In this document: positions 46,540-58,144 of the stretch, piece by piece
Layout of the letters: each line of letters starts with the position of its first letter
Numbering within the stretch: the first letter of the stretch is position 1
Source of the DNA: Conus ventricosus
Taxonomy: Eukaryota > Mollusca > Gastropoda > Neogastropoda > Conidae
Length of the DNA stretch: 64,000 nt
Direction: 5' to 3'
Assembly: GCA_018398815.1 (NCBI GenBank)
Contig: CM031600.1
Span: 53,776,236-53,840,235, forward strand
Notes under the pieces: model-generated
What the model was told of the DNA's origin: nothing
The model's database searches: none
The model's input: the letters and a program-made list of their open reading frames with translations, nothing else
Translations under genes and position numbers: made by a program

Positions 46540-47340
46540 TGGGGGTGGGGGGTGGGGGCACATCACACTGGGGAGGCTTCTTCCCAGTTGTAATCACCAG
46601 GTAGTAATCACCTGATCCTGCATTAACTATAGTTAAATGGTTCTTTCTTATACAAACTTCTTTCGAACCGATTCTTCAAAATACTTAAGCACAAGCTCAT
46701 GCTCTCTTGCCGTTTTTTTTTTGTATGTTTATGTTTAAGGGCATGTTGTCGAGGCAACTGACACTGCCCAATGTCATTTTGTGGGCAGAAGTTAGCAAGA
46801 GTTGTCACTCTTTGGTGGAAGCCTCCTCAGTGGTTACATTCCACAAATTCTGATACTGCTCAAGAACTTCATCACCAGAATTTTTTTTCAACCTTTTTTA
46901 AAAAGTTTGTTGTATTCGTCATATTTTTGCTAAACATGAGTACAAAATACAGCTAACTCGTTTGGGTAAACAGGTCTGCCATTAGCACAGTTCACAAGGA
47001 GTAATTGTTATTAGATGTTCATAAGGTGACACACCAGATTAGGCATTGCAGAGCTTCAGAGTCACTTTGGTGGTGGTCAGTGGTGCGGCTTTGATGTGGC
47101 ATATGCAAGACACCACCTACCAAGCCCCATACTGATGACAGTGATTGCTCACATGCACAACCAGCATGAATGAGTGTCCCCCTCTGAAGGGTGCTACCTT
47201 GTCCATTCATCAACAGTCCTTTTGAACTTGCCAGCACTCACACCTTTGACAGAAACTCATCGCAGGCAAGGAGACTAAGGGGAAATGGAAACTGAGGTTG
47301 CCAGGCATGAAGGCCCACAGAAGCTTGGAACTTCTTGTGT
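46540..47340. other. Intronic sequence, possible diverged dispersed repeat
   Basis: 47030-47225 weakly resembles the body of the composite repeat at 23262-24045 (same order of short blocks ending in CAACAGTCC). Nothing else recognised. Confidence 0.35.
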
Positions 47341-47342
47341 GT

Positions 47343-47606
47343 GATGATCAGTGAGAATAAGGATGTTGAAGATGAGGATGTGCAGTTCTTGTGTGTTGAT
47401 GATCAATGAGAATGAGGATGTTGAAGATGAGGATGTGCAGTTCTTGTGTGTGGATGATCAGTGAGAATGAGGATGTTGAAGATGAGGATGTGCAGTTCTT
47501 GTGTGTGATGATCAATGAGAATGAGGATGTTGAAGATGAGGATGTGCAGTTCTTGTGTGTGATGATTAATGAGAATGAGGATGTTGAAGATGAGGATGTG
47601 CAGTTC
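47343..47606. repeat. 54-bp minisatellite, 5 copies
   Basis: The unit contains AGGATGTTGAAGATGAGGA followed by TGTGCAGTTCTTGTGTG. ORFs across it on both strands are repeat artefacts. Confidence 0.93.
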
Positions 47607-47609
47607 CAT

Positions 47610-49270
47610 TTGGGTCTGAGACCACGTGATAGGACCATAATCTATGCTTCCTTTCATGACATATCCAGGACACTGTTTTAATCCAAGCTTGAGCAAGATT
47701 GTAAACTCTAGTTGCCCGTAATGCTGTGTTATTTGCAGGATTGGTACATATCATAGAAACATTGAAAAGTCCTTGGAAAAAGGATAGGCCTTTTCCAGGT
47801 CTTGAAAGGTGCATGAAAAATGGCACAGGCAAAAAGGAAAAAAAAGGAAAAAAGAAAGAAACGTTTTGGATTTTTCAAAAGCTATTGACCATAATTATTG
47901 TGATTAAGACAGCAAAAATCTGAACTGCGTTCTCAAAAGAGATCTAGATAGGGAGCTTAAAACAAAATTTGCTGATTCTTCTTGATCAGACCAAAAATGA
48001 TAGCAGATGACATAGCGTTACTAGCCTCCCCTTGAATTATTTCCTTTATGCAGATTACATGTGTTACTTTGGTTAAAGTTGCTTAGCGAAGATTGGAAGA
48101 GGCAGCTGGATTTTCAAGAATTGTGGTCTGCTAAAGAAAGACAAAGACTGGCTGGTTTCCCTTACAGATGGCTCACAATCCTGAGCAAGCTGGACAGAAT
48201 TTCGATATTGTGAACATGGGAGAAAGTGCTGTTAGATATGTCAATATCACTGATTTATTAAATATCTTGAAATATGCTAGTGCACAGCCTTTGAAATTTA
48301 CTGGAAAATTGTTGGCTTTTTGTGTGAAAAACCTGTTGAAACCCTATATTTGCTTATAGGGCCTTTCTCTGTATTTTTTTCTGGCAGTATTATGTTACAA
48401 ATTGTTGCGTATTTGATTTTGGAGGTAAGTGCTTTTTTTGTTCATGACAGGATTAGTTATTTACTCTGGTGATTTATGTGGTGACAGGCCTGTGCGGCCT
48501 GCCAGGCGTCAAGCAGTAAATAAGGCTGATTGTGTGCCAGTGTTTCTGAATGGTCATCTTGTACATGCATATGCCAAGTCATGTTGCATGCATCATGTGT
48601 GTATGTGTGTGTGCCAAGCGTCCTAGTACTTAGTGCACTTATGTGTGCACACAGTGTTATGAAGATCCCGTGTCAGGTGAAAAGATGGCCAGGTGGATAA
48701 AGCACTTGGGTAGGAAATGAAAGAATCCAGTGTGTAAGGCGTTAGTCTCAATGGGGATGGTTCTTCTCCCCGTCCATCTCCTACTCATGCTCCTTTCCAC
48801 TCAAGCAAAGTCTGGTTTCAGTGTAAATTCTTCTTGGATGAGACATCAAATCAATGCACATGCGCTCAGCACATGTTAAAGAAAGAAAGAATTTGAAAAA
48901 GGAAAATGCAGCAGTAAGGGAGTTGTCCTTGGTAAAATCCGACAGAAAAATCCACTTTGATAGGTCAACAACAAAAGATGGAGGGAGGGTATGATGATGA
49001 TGCATCGTCCCCTTAGAGAGCAGCCTGAACTCCACACAGAAAAATCTGATGTGATAAAGAAATGGATTGCAATGCAAAACAAACAGAAATGTGTGATGTT
49101 CAGTTGTGCTTACAGTTAACTGTGATATTTTCCATGCTCGACTGATCAGTAAGCTGCACTGCGGAGAGCAAAGATCACATTAAGTTTGACTTTGTTGACA
49201 GTACCTTTCGAAATGAATGATCGTAAGGGACACAAAAGTGTTATTGTGAAAAAGAGCAACTGTGTACAGT
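47610..49270. other. Intronic sequence, no supported feature
   Basis: An acceptor-like ttacag precedes an open frame at 48168-48359, but it has no family similarity and is not needed to join the flanking TMEM65 exons. Confidence 0.4.
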
Positions 49271-49304
49271 TATAGATCACTTTTTCTCTCTCTGGTTCTT
49301 GCTC

Positions 49305-49361
49305 TCACACACACACACACACACACACCACACACACACACGCGTGCACACACACACACGT

Positions 49362-49393
<32 letters not shown>

Positions 49394-49402
49394 CACACAC
49401 AC

Positions 49403-49435
<33 letters not shown>

Positions 49436-49498
49436 GATAATGTTGCTTATAGCCCAGCTGACCGCAAAGGGCCACATCAGGGCTGTATCACACAAACA

Positions 49499-49566
<68 letters not shown>

Positions 49567-49575
49567 CACACACAT
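49305..49575. repeat. (CA)n microsatellite interrupted by a LINE tail
   Basis: CA repeats at 49305-49434 and 49498-49575 surround a LINE 3'-end fragment. Confidence 0.95.
49436..49488 (-). mobile_element. LINE 3'-end fragment inside CA repeat
   Basis: GATAATGTTGCTTATAGCCC through GGGCCACATCAGGGCTG matches the terminal block of the LINE at 40556-46525 and lies within (CA)n on both sides. Confidence 0.8.
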
Positions 49576-49873
49576 GCATTTTTTATTTTGCTTTTTGTTT
49601 GTTATATGTATCTTTAACATTTCCTCTTTACTGTTGATGCAGTGTCCACAGTTTTCATTACCTCACAGATTTACACTCTCACACACTCACAGACAGAATG
49701 CACTCACTCACGCACACCTTGGTCTAATATCACTTATGGTGAAAAGACGTAAAAACAAAGAACGAACGAACGAACGAACACACATGCATCCACATACACC
49801 AGACATACATCACACACTTTGTCTGTCTGTGTTTCTGTACTATTAAGTATATGAATGTGTGTTTCTCTTTTAG

Positions 49874-49916
49874 CTGCTGGCTTTGGAAATCTGATTTCTG
49901 ATGTGGCAGGAGTGGG
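49874..49916 (+). CDS. TMEM65: TMEM65 exon, second helix
   Basis: A ctcttttag acceptor and gtgagt donor bound 43 nt, phase 1 to phase 2. It encodes AGFGNLISDVAGVG, matching the conserved A-x-GNL-x-SD-x-AG-x-G stretch of the family. Confidence 0.93.
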
Positions 49917-50398
49917 GTGAGTACTGCTTTGTTTGTATAGCACCTCAAAAGAAGTAAACAAATTAGTACGGTAAGTTGTAACTGGTGACTGATGTACATT
50001 CTACATGAGTACCCTGTCCATCGTTTTCACCAGAATATCTCAGATTTTGTTTTCAAAACATTTGTGGTGGCTTTCTGCATGGCACATGACCCCAATTTGG
50101 GCACGTAAGAACGTACCTGTACTGTCTGCCCGCATCTAACCAGAAGTCGGACATCAAATTAAAGGCATTCACCTTATGAATATGAATAAACAGTGAGTGA
50201 AGGTAGAGTATTACTTGTTTTGTGCGAGTGCAATTCTGTTGATTTGGTGATTTTTTGAAGTTAGTTTTCCCAGCATCATGAGTCACAGAAGTTAATTTGT
50301 ACAGAGACAAGTTATGGGCGTGTGTTTGTTTTATCGTGGGAGCAAGAGGGCGTGTGTTTGTTTTATCGTGGGAGCAAGAGTCACCTGCTTGTTTGCTG

Positions 50399-53275
50399 TT
50401 GACCATTGACTGTTCCCTGCCTCATTTCACATTTACTTTCATTTCAATCAAATCGAGGTTACCTGTATTTGTTTGCTGTTTACCATTGACTGTTCCCTGC
50501 CTCATTTCACATTTACTTTCATTTCAATCAAATCGAGGTGACCTGTATTTGTTTGCTGTTTACCATTGACTGTTCCCTGCCTCATTTCACATTTACTTTC
50601 ATTTCAATCAAATCGAGGTTACCTGTATTTGTTTGCTGTTTACCATTGACTGTTCCCTGCCTCACTTCACATTTACTTTCATTTCAATCAAATCGAGGTT
50701 ACCTGTATTTGTTTGCTGTTTACCATTGACTGTTCCCTGCCTCATTTCACATTTACTTTCATTTCAATCAAATCGAGGTTACCTGTATTTGTTTGCTGTT
50801 TTACCATTGACTGTTCCCTGCCTCACTTCACATTTACTTTCATTTCAATCAAATCGAGGTTACCTGTATTTGTTTGCTGTTTACCATTGACTGTTCCCTG
50901 CCTCACTTCACATTTACTTTCATTTCAATCAAATCGAGGTTACCTGTATTTGTTTGCTGTTTACCATTGACTGTTCCCTGCCTCACTTCACATTTACTTT
51001 CATTTCAATCAAATCGAGGTTACCTGTATTTGTTTGCTGTTTACCATTGACTGTTCCCTGCCTCACTTCACATTTACTTTCATTTCAATCAAATCGAGGT
51101 TACCTGTATTTGTTTGCTGTTTCCATTGACTGTTCCCTGCCTCATTTCACATTTACTTTTCATTTCAATCAAATCGAGGTTACCTGTATTTGTTTGCTGT
51201 TTACCATTGACTGTTCCCTGCCTCATTTCACATTTACTTTCATTTCAATCAAATCGAGGTTACCTGTATTTGTTTGCTGTTTACCATTGACTGTTCCCTG
51301 CCTCACTTCACATTTACTTTCATTTCAATCAAATCGAGGTTACCTGTATTTGTTTGCTGTTTACCATTGACTGTTCCCTGCCTCATTTCACATTTACTTT
51401 CATTTCAATCAAATCGAGGTTACCTGTATTTGTTTGCTGTTTACCATTGACTGTTCCCTGCCTCATTTCACATTTACTTTCATTTCAATCAAATCGAGGT
51501 TACCTGTATTTGTTTGCTGTTTACCATTGACTGTTCCCTGCCTCATTTCACATTTACTTTCATTTCAATCAAATCGAGGTTTACCTGTATTTGTTTGCTG
51601 TTTACCATTGACTGTTCCCTGCCTCACTTCACATTTACTTTCATTTCAATCAAATCGAGGTTACCTGTATTTGTTTGCTGTTTACCATTGACTGTTCCCT
51701 GCCTCACTTCACATTTACTTTCATTTCAATCAAATCGAGGTTACCTGTATTTGTTTGCTGTTTACCATTGACTGTTCCCTGCCTCATTTCACATTTACTT
51801 TCATTTCAATCAAATCGAGGTTACCTGTATTTGTTTGCTGTTTACCATTGACTGTTCCCTGCCTCATTTCACATTTACTTTCATTTCAATCAAATCGAGG
51901 TTACCTGTATTTGTTTGCTGTTTACCATTGACTGTTCCCTGCCTCATTTCACATTTACTTTCATTTCAATCAAATCGAGGTTACCTGTATTTGTTTGCTG
52001 TTTACCATTGACTGTTCCCTGCCTCATTTCACATTTACTTTCATTTCAATCAATCGAGGTTACCTGTATTTGTTTGCTGTTTACCATTGACTGTTCCCTG
52101 CCTCACTTCACATTTACTTTCATTTCAATCAAATCGAGGTTACCTGTATTTGTTTGCTGTTTACCATTGACTGTTCCCTGCCTCACTTCACATTTACTTT
52201 CATTTCAATCAAATCGAGGTTACATGTATTTGTTTGCTGTTTACCATTGACTGTTCCCTGCCTCATTTCACATTTACTTTCATTTCAATCAAATCGAGGT
52301 TACCTGTATTTGTTTGCTGTTTACCATTGACTGTTCCCTGCCTCATTTCACATTTACTTTCATTTCAATCAAATCGAGGTTACCTGTATTTGTTTGCTGT
52401 TTACCATTGACTGTTCCCTGCCTCATTTCACATTTACTTTCATTTCAATCAAATCGAGGTTACCTGTATTTGTTTGCTGTTTACCATTGACTGTTCCCTG
52501 CCTCACTTCACATTTACTTTCATTTCAATCAAATCGAGGTTACCTGTATTTGTTTGCTGTTTACCATTGACTGTTCCTGCCTCACTTCACATTTACTTTC
52601 ATTTCAATCAAATCGAGGTTACCTGTATTTGTTTGCTGTTTACCATTGACTGTTCCCTGCCTCACTTCACATTTACTTTCATTTCAATCAAATCGAGGTT
52701 ACCTGTATTTGTTTGCTGTTTACCATTGACTGTTCCCTGCCTCACTTCACATTTACTTTCATTTCAATCAAATCGAGGTTACCTGTATTTGTTTGCTGTT
52801 TACCATTGACTGTTCCCTGCCTCACTTCACATTTACTTTCATTTCAATCAAATCGAGGTTACCTGTATTTGTTTGCTGTTTACCATTGACTGTTCCCTGC
52901 CTCACTTCACATTTACTTTCATTTCAATCAAATCGAGGTTACCTGTATTTGTTTGCTGTTTACCATTGACTGTTCCCTGCCTCATTTCACATTTACTTTC
53001 ATTTCAATCAAATCGAGGTTACCTGTATTTGTTTGCTGTTTACCATTGACTGTTCCCTGCCTCATTTCACATTTACTTTCATTTCAATCAAATCGAGGTT
53101 ACCTGTATTTGTTTGCTGTTTACCATTGACTGTTCCCTGCCTCATTTCACATTTACTTTCATTTCAATCAAATCGAGGTGACCTGTATTTGTTTGCTGTT
53201 TACCATTGACTGTTCCCTGCCTCATTTCACATTTACTTTCATTTCAATCAAATCGAGGTTACCTGTATTTGTTTC
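50399..53275. repeat. 80-bp minisatellite, 36 copies
   Basis: A highly uniform unit containing CCATTGACTGTTCCCTGCC, CACATTTACTTTCATTTC, AATCAAATCGAGGTTACCTG and TATTTGTTTGCTG. Two variants differ at one position (CTCATTTCAC or CTCACTTCAC) in blocks along the array. Single-base indels are rare. The flanks at 50305-50398 and 53518-53600 hold diverged single copies of the founder sequence with GGGAGCAAGAG. Each unit shifts frame, so the ORFs here are artefacts. Lies in the TMEM65 intron. Confidence 0.96.
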
Positions 53276-54068
53276 TGTTCATCCATGTACTTGTCTGACT
53301 ATATTATTCAAAATCGAGAAGACTGTGCCAGTCTTGAATAAATGTCAGTTTGTAATGTTCATTTCTCCAGTTGTTGTTGCTGTGTAGATGTGTTTGGTAC
53401 AGGTATATATGCAAGCTTGGAACACCATTTTTGGGGATGTTTCTTTGTTTGTTCTGTATGCTCTGTGCTGTCATATCTGCTCGGCAATCCAGTGTCATAA
53501 ACAGCATTCCTTTGGAGTTATGGGCGTGTATTTGTTTTATCATGGGAGCAAGAGTGACTCTACTTGTTTGTTGTTTACTGTTCACTGTTCCCTGCCTTAT
53601 TTCATATTTACTTACAGAGACAAGTGTGAGATGAAATATATGGAATGATCTGAGCAAATAAGTCGTAAATTCTAAATATAAAAGCCATGATAATGCACAT
53701 CATTACGGAAATATTTTGAGCATGACATGTCCGTTTTGCATTTAATCACAAACTTGGTAATTGACCTGTTGCAATAAAGTGTTAAGTGATGAATGATCTA
53801 TTTAGCGTCCATGTATTAATGAACTAAGTTCCACCCGTGATGAAAGTTTGACATGCTATTTCTGTGACTGAGTGAAAATGCATCCCTTTTGATATGCCAA
53901 TCTGAAGTTAGGGCAGTTTGAGTTATGCAAACTGAGCAGCCAAGATATGCCAGCGTGGAAAGGTTACTCAGCCAGAGGCTTTGTGAAGGTTGATAGGATT
54001 AAATAATCGCTGTGTTCCTATAGCAGTCTTATCTAACTCTTGATTTCATGTTAAAATCAAACGGTATT
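53276..54068. other. Intronic sequence with founder copy of the minisatellite
   Basis: TGTGCCAGTCTTGAATAAA at about 53325 and a diverged minisatellite-like segment at 53518-53600 recur at about 56193-56245, marking a dispersed parent repeat. Confidence 0.5.
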
Positions 54069-54357
54069 AGTTCCGCCAGACAATACAGACAAACAGATTA
54101 CAGAGCAAAGTGCAATGCATTTCAACCTCTTGGGTCTTCTTCAGGCAAAAACAAACAACATTTAGGACAATGAAAACAAAGAACGAGCAACCACATACCT
54201 TCTCATATTCAGCGCAAAATGGGTGTTGGATGAAAACCAGGTTCTTCGTTTTCAGTGTCCTAAATGTCGTTTGTTTTTGCCTGAAGAAGACCCAAGAGGT
54301 CGAAATGCATTGTGTTTTGTCTTGTAATCTGTTTGTTTGTGTTGTCTGGCGGAACTC
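54069..54357. mobile_element. Foldback element, full copy
   Basis: Arms of about 110 bp (54069-54180 and 54255-54357) are inverted copies starting at TTCCGCCAGACAA and CTGGCGGAA. Each arm carries the box CTGAAGAAGACC-CAAGA-GGT. The same family is complete at 62668-62937 and partial at 32370-32600. No coding capacity. Confidence 0.8.
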
Positions 54358-54558
54358 ACACCGTTTCCTTTAAAAATTTGCTTCATTTTCCGCCCTCAGT
54401 CACCTTGTTTCGAAACTATCTTGATTTCATGCTTGAGGCTTTTCTGTGTTGCAGTATTGTTGAGGCTAGCGTAATTTATGAAGCGTTGGATGTGGTTTTA
54501 AACTCTGTTTTATGTGTGTGGGCTTTTTAAAATCTTGTCAGCACTGTGTGTTGGTTAG

Positions 54559-54664
54559 GTCAGCCTACTATGTGGAGTCCTTTGTGGCCAAGTTCGGCTT
54601 CCAGACTCCTCACCTGACACCCAGCCAGGTGGTCATGAAGTCCACACGATGGGCATCCAGTCTG
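54559..54664 (+). CDS. TMEM65: TMEM65 exon, helix 2 to helix 3 loop
   Basis: A ttggttag acceptor and gtaagg donor bound 106 nt, phase 2 to phase 0. It encodes SAYYVESFVAKFGFQTPHLT and PSQVVMKSTRWASSL, matching the family GYVE...LG...P-x-LTP-x-Q segment. The next residue, GKMIG, starts the terminal exon. Confidence 0.93.
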
Positions 54665-54707
54665 GTAAGGGAATCCCTTGGTTTCCTGTGGTGGTGGTGT
54701 TTCTGTC

Positions 54708-54817
54708 TTTGTCTGAGATTGTCTGTGGGTGTGCATGTGTGTCTTTGTCTGAGATTGTCTGTGGGTGTGCATGTGTGTCTTTGTCTGAGATTGTCTGTGG
54801 GTGTGCATGTGTGTCTT
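54708..54817. repeat. 34-bp tandem repeat, 3 copies
   Basis: The unit contains TTTGTCTGAGATTGTCTGTG followed by GGTGTGCATG. Confidence 0.9.
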
Positions 54818-54859
54818 TGCTGGTCAGTGTGTGCTTGTGTGCGACAAAGAGACTGTCCA

Positions 54860-54928
<69 letters not shown>

Positions 54929-54980
54929 ATGCATGAGTGTGTGTGTGTGTGTCTGTATGTGTAAGTGTGTGTATGTATGC

Positions 54981-55035
<55 letters not shown>

Positions 55036-55038
55036 TGT

Positions 55039-55093
<55 letters not shown>

Positions 55094-55095
55094 TT
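54860..55095. repeat. (TG)n microsatellite
   Basis: Long TG run with sparse interruptions. Confidence 0.97.
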
Positions 55096-55389
55096 GCCAA
55101 CCACAGCAGTTACTTGCGGATATATACAGTTCATATCACTTCAGATTTTATTCATTTTTCTTTTAAATGAGAAGCAACCACATGCTTGTCTTGATTTTAG
55201 CTGAAGTTATTGCATATGGCAATGGTCAGGGTTGCAGTTCTCAGGATATTTATTTTTGTTGCATCATGTGATGTAAATATGTTTTTTCTCCACGGTGTGA
55301 TTATTTCAGAAGTGTTGTCTGTTTGTGATATTACAAATATTACTTGGTGACTGCTTGGGAATTGTGAAAGCAAAAGAATCATCTCTGTA

Positions 55390-55805
55390 GCATCATATTC
55401 ATCATCTTCATTGATCAGCATAAAGAAAAAACCCTCAGATTTTGTTGCCCTTCGTGCCCTGCTCTCAAGATTTCCTCTCCTTGTCTGTGCCGTGGTGAAT
55501 TCATGTCAAGGCTGGTGGTATCAGCAAGTTCATGGATTCTGTAATTGGATGTGGTGGCACCCTGCAGAGGGGGAACACTCATGCTGGCTTCATGACTAGA
55601 CAAGTACTGTCATCAGTAGAGGGCGTGGTAGGTGGCGTCCTGTGTATGCTGGATCAGAACTAGCACCACTGAGCTCCACTGAAGTGACTCAGCAGCAGTG
55701 CAGTGTCTCTGGTGGGTTGTATCATGACTTGACACTGATCGTCCCTGTGGATTGCTGGCACCGGTGCTTCAGCAGGACAAGTCATGGTGTGACAGTGGGC
55801 TGAGG
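55390..55805 (+). mobile_element. tRNA-derived composite repeat, partial plus-strand copy
   Basis: CATCATCTTCATTGATCAGC, TTCGTGCCCTGCT, then GTGCAGTGTCTCT and ATCATGACTTGACA follow the order of blocks in 59330-59750. Confidence 0.55.
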
Positions 55806-56543
55806 CTGGAATGAGCCGTGTGTGGGTAAGGCCACTGGAGTGGCCTAAAAGATGAGACAGTGAGTTCAAAAACAAAGTTACAAAGTTTCGTTCCAGCGGA
55901 CGAAAGGCCTCGGAGCAAGCGATACAAATATATCTGCCTTCAGAAGGGATTACGATGGTTCCCTTATGCAGCTAGTGAAGAGTTTTCATATCTGTAATAT
56001 ATTTTCTTAATTTCATGTTCCCAGTTTCTCCATCTTCAAACTCACCCCCCCCCCCCCCACCCCCTCAAGTCCAAATCTTTGCCAAGTCATTACTATGAAG
56101 ACAGTTCAGTTGTTGGCCTGCGCTTGTTTTTTCTCCCACTATTAGATTGTTCGTCTATGTATTTGTCTGACTTGATTAAAGTTTAAAAGGTTGTGCCAGT
56201 CTTGAATAAAAGTTACTCTGTGTTAGGTTTTCTTATGGGAGCAAAAGTTACCCCACTTATTTAAAGTTAGAGAAAGAATTTGTTGTGAAACTATAGGGGC
56301 TATTTCAGTTGTTCTTTTATATCACAACAGAGTATATCTATTATTTATCTCAGTTTTCTCATCTGTTAAACTTTCATCCTAGATTGGTCATTTAAAGCAC
56401 ACATCAGATATATATGAACAAGCATAGTGCTCCTGTTTTCTTTCTTTTTGTCTTTAACATTTTTGTATGGGTCCCTCAAGGCATTTTAGAGGGCGAAGAA
56501 GAATTTGAGGTGTAGTCCATGTCCTGTCCATGTGTCTTGGTGC
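55806..56543. other. Intronic sequence, no supported feature
   Basis: Contains a poly-C run (56045-56061) and a fragment related to 53290-53360. No exon recognised. Confidence 0.4.
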
Positions 56544-56752
56544 ATGTGTTTGCATAACCCGTTGAATTTATATCTAAACCAGTGTATGCAAATATGAATG
56601 ACAGAAGCTTGGTCATTAGCAGGTCTTTACACATGTGAAGGTCAGTCTGGAAGGTTGGATAATTGCTGTTCCACCTTCACTCTCTAGGCAATGCCGGGGC
56701 TTGAAACCATGAACTCCACATCAAGAGTCAAGTCTTATAACCAACATACTGT

Positions 56753-57576
56753 CAGGGGTGGGATTTTTCCGCGGATCCACGGATTTCCGTGGTAGATCCT
56801 TGTTCGTTCCGCGTAACAGCATGTCAGTTCCGTGGAAGTGATCTGTGATTCATGTCTTCAAAAACATCGGGTGTCATTTATCCACAAACTGTTCGATATT
56901 CTTAAAATGGCTTGGATTCGCAGTTAACTTGGTAACTTTCTCCTTCTGGTTTTGCGATCTTCAAAATGGCGACATGTCGAAGAGACGTCGTCTCATGCGG
57001 AGAAAATGTTTCCTACGACAGTTCTTTGAAGAACAAGTGGAAGTGGGACTGGTTGGAGAGTAAGGTGGACGATGATGAAGTGACAGGCCAGTTCATAGCC
57101 AAACTTAATGCTGTGGCCTTGCTTACTGCAATCTTTGCCGAGTGCAAATAAATTACAATTCACGCGGAAAAGTTGCTTTGGTGAATCACATTAAAAGCAA
57201 CAAGTACAAGACAGCTCTGGGTCAGCAGACAAAATTAATGCAAGATGTCCAGCTCCACACTTGGGAGCTGGACATCTTGCATTAATTTTGTGTGCCAGTA
57301 GGTTGAAAAGGAACTCCTCTCATCTACACTTTGTCCAAGTTGTGAAAGATAGTAAGTATTAGTATAGTTGATTTTTATAGCTTTTTGTGTAAAAAAAAAA
57401 AAAAAAAATTGGCTTTTTCCTTTAAAATTTGTAAATTTCAGTCTCAAAATGCACCAGATTGCACAGCAACCCAAAATTTTCCGGGGGGTGGGGTGGGGGG
57501 GGGTGGGGGGGGGGGCATGCCCCCAGACCCCCTAGACTGTTTCCTCTTTTTTCCTTTATGGAGAGTCCCACCCCTG
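56753..57576 (+). mobile_element. Non-autonomous DNA transposon, hAT-like, TSD TACTGT
   Basis: It is absent from the otherwise identical segment at 1-775. The target TACTGT is duplicated (56747-56752 and 57577-57582; single at 206-211). Terminal inverted repeats read CAGGGGTGGGA. Internally, a 61-codon frame at 56966-57151 (MATCRRDVVSCGENVSYDSS, with NKWKWDWLE) continues in another frame as NYNSRGKVALVNHIKSNKYK. This resembles the N-terminal zinc-binding segment of hAT-type transposases, so the element appears to be a deletion derivative with a transposase remnant. A 6-bp duplication is unusual for hAT (normally 8). Confidence 0.85.
57229..57291. repeat. Perfect 28-bp hairpin inside transposon
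   Basis: 57229-57256 and 57264-57291 are exact reverse complements (CAAGATGTCCAGCTCC core) separated by 7 nt. It lies directly after the transposase remnant and probably marks the internal deletion or inversion junction. Confidence 0.92.
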
Positions 57577-57766
57577 TACTGTGCACTTGTTGCATTCCAC
57601 CATTTAATTTCTTTCTATATCTGTCTTGTTTGTTTTTTGGTGTTTAAGACCCCAGTTTAATCTGTTTTCTGTTGTCCTTTATTGCCACAGTTTCATTCAT
57701 GCGATACTGTACCTGTTTGTTTTCTAACCTCAAAATGATTGATTTCATTTTTTTCCTTTTCCGCAG

Positions 57767-57901
57767 GGTAAAATGATCGGCGTGGCTGTTGGTTGCTTCA
57801 TTGGGATGTTCCCCCTTCTGTTCTTCACGAGCAACCATGAGAGAGAAGATGAGGCTGCGGCAGATAAAGATGTCCCAAACGCTTCTGCGACATCTGCTTA
57901 G
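57767..57901 (+). CDS. TMEM65: TMEM65 terminal coding exon
   Basis: A ccgcag acceptor, 44 codons and TAG. The protein sequence is identical to that of 397-531. It ends the chain of exons in contig B in the correct phase, giving the third transmembrane helix GKMIGVAVGCFIGMFPLLFF and a charged tail. The transposon at 56753 lies about 190 bp upstream in the last intron. Confidence 0.93.
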   Translation, partial: GKMIGVAVGCFIGMFPLLFFTSNHEREDEAAADKDVPNASATSA

Positions 57902-58144
57902 TTCTCGCCAGAGCCTTGCTGACATTTAGTGATGTCTGTTATCTTGGTGTACTGCCTGATGTCTGTAGGTTGTGACAGAGGGGTGGCTAGGTATAGAGGT
58001 AGAGCAGTAGCCATTGTTTTAATTCTCTGATTCATCGCATATGTCTTTTGTAAGTGTAAACATGATTGTGTTGATTTTTTTTTATACTGGCACACGACCA
58101 GTAAATCAACGCCATATGTTTTTTAATTACAACGCTCCGTCAGT
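57902..58144. other. TMEM65 3' flank at contig end
   Basis: Matches 532-775 until about 58095, then diverges just before the gap, probably low-quality contig end. Confidence 0.7.

Noticed and set aside
48168..48359. ATG-initiated frame after a ttacag acceptor
   Set aside because: No recognisable similarity and it would break the verified phase between the TMEM65 exons at 40032 and 49874.
49262..49846. Histidine/threonine-rich and cysteine/valine-rich ORFs
   Set aside because: Translations of CA/TG microsatellites; the same applies at 9529-9842, 25504-26086, 30418-30897 and 54512-55204.
50297..53387. Repeated ORFs of 60-138 codons
   Set aside because: Artefacts of the 80-bp minisatellite, whose frame repeats every three units.
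54255..54320. Hammerhead-like CTGAAGA ... GAAA box in the foldback family
   Set aside because: The core bases are present, but stem II only pairs if an extra A is left unpaired at its base, and no stem III plus cleavage triplet could be aligned, so I do not call a ribozyme.
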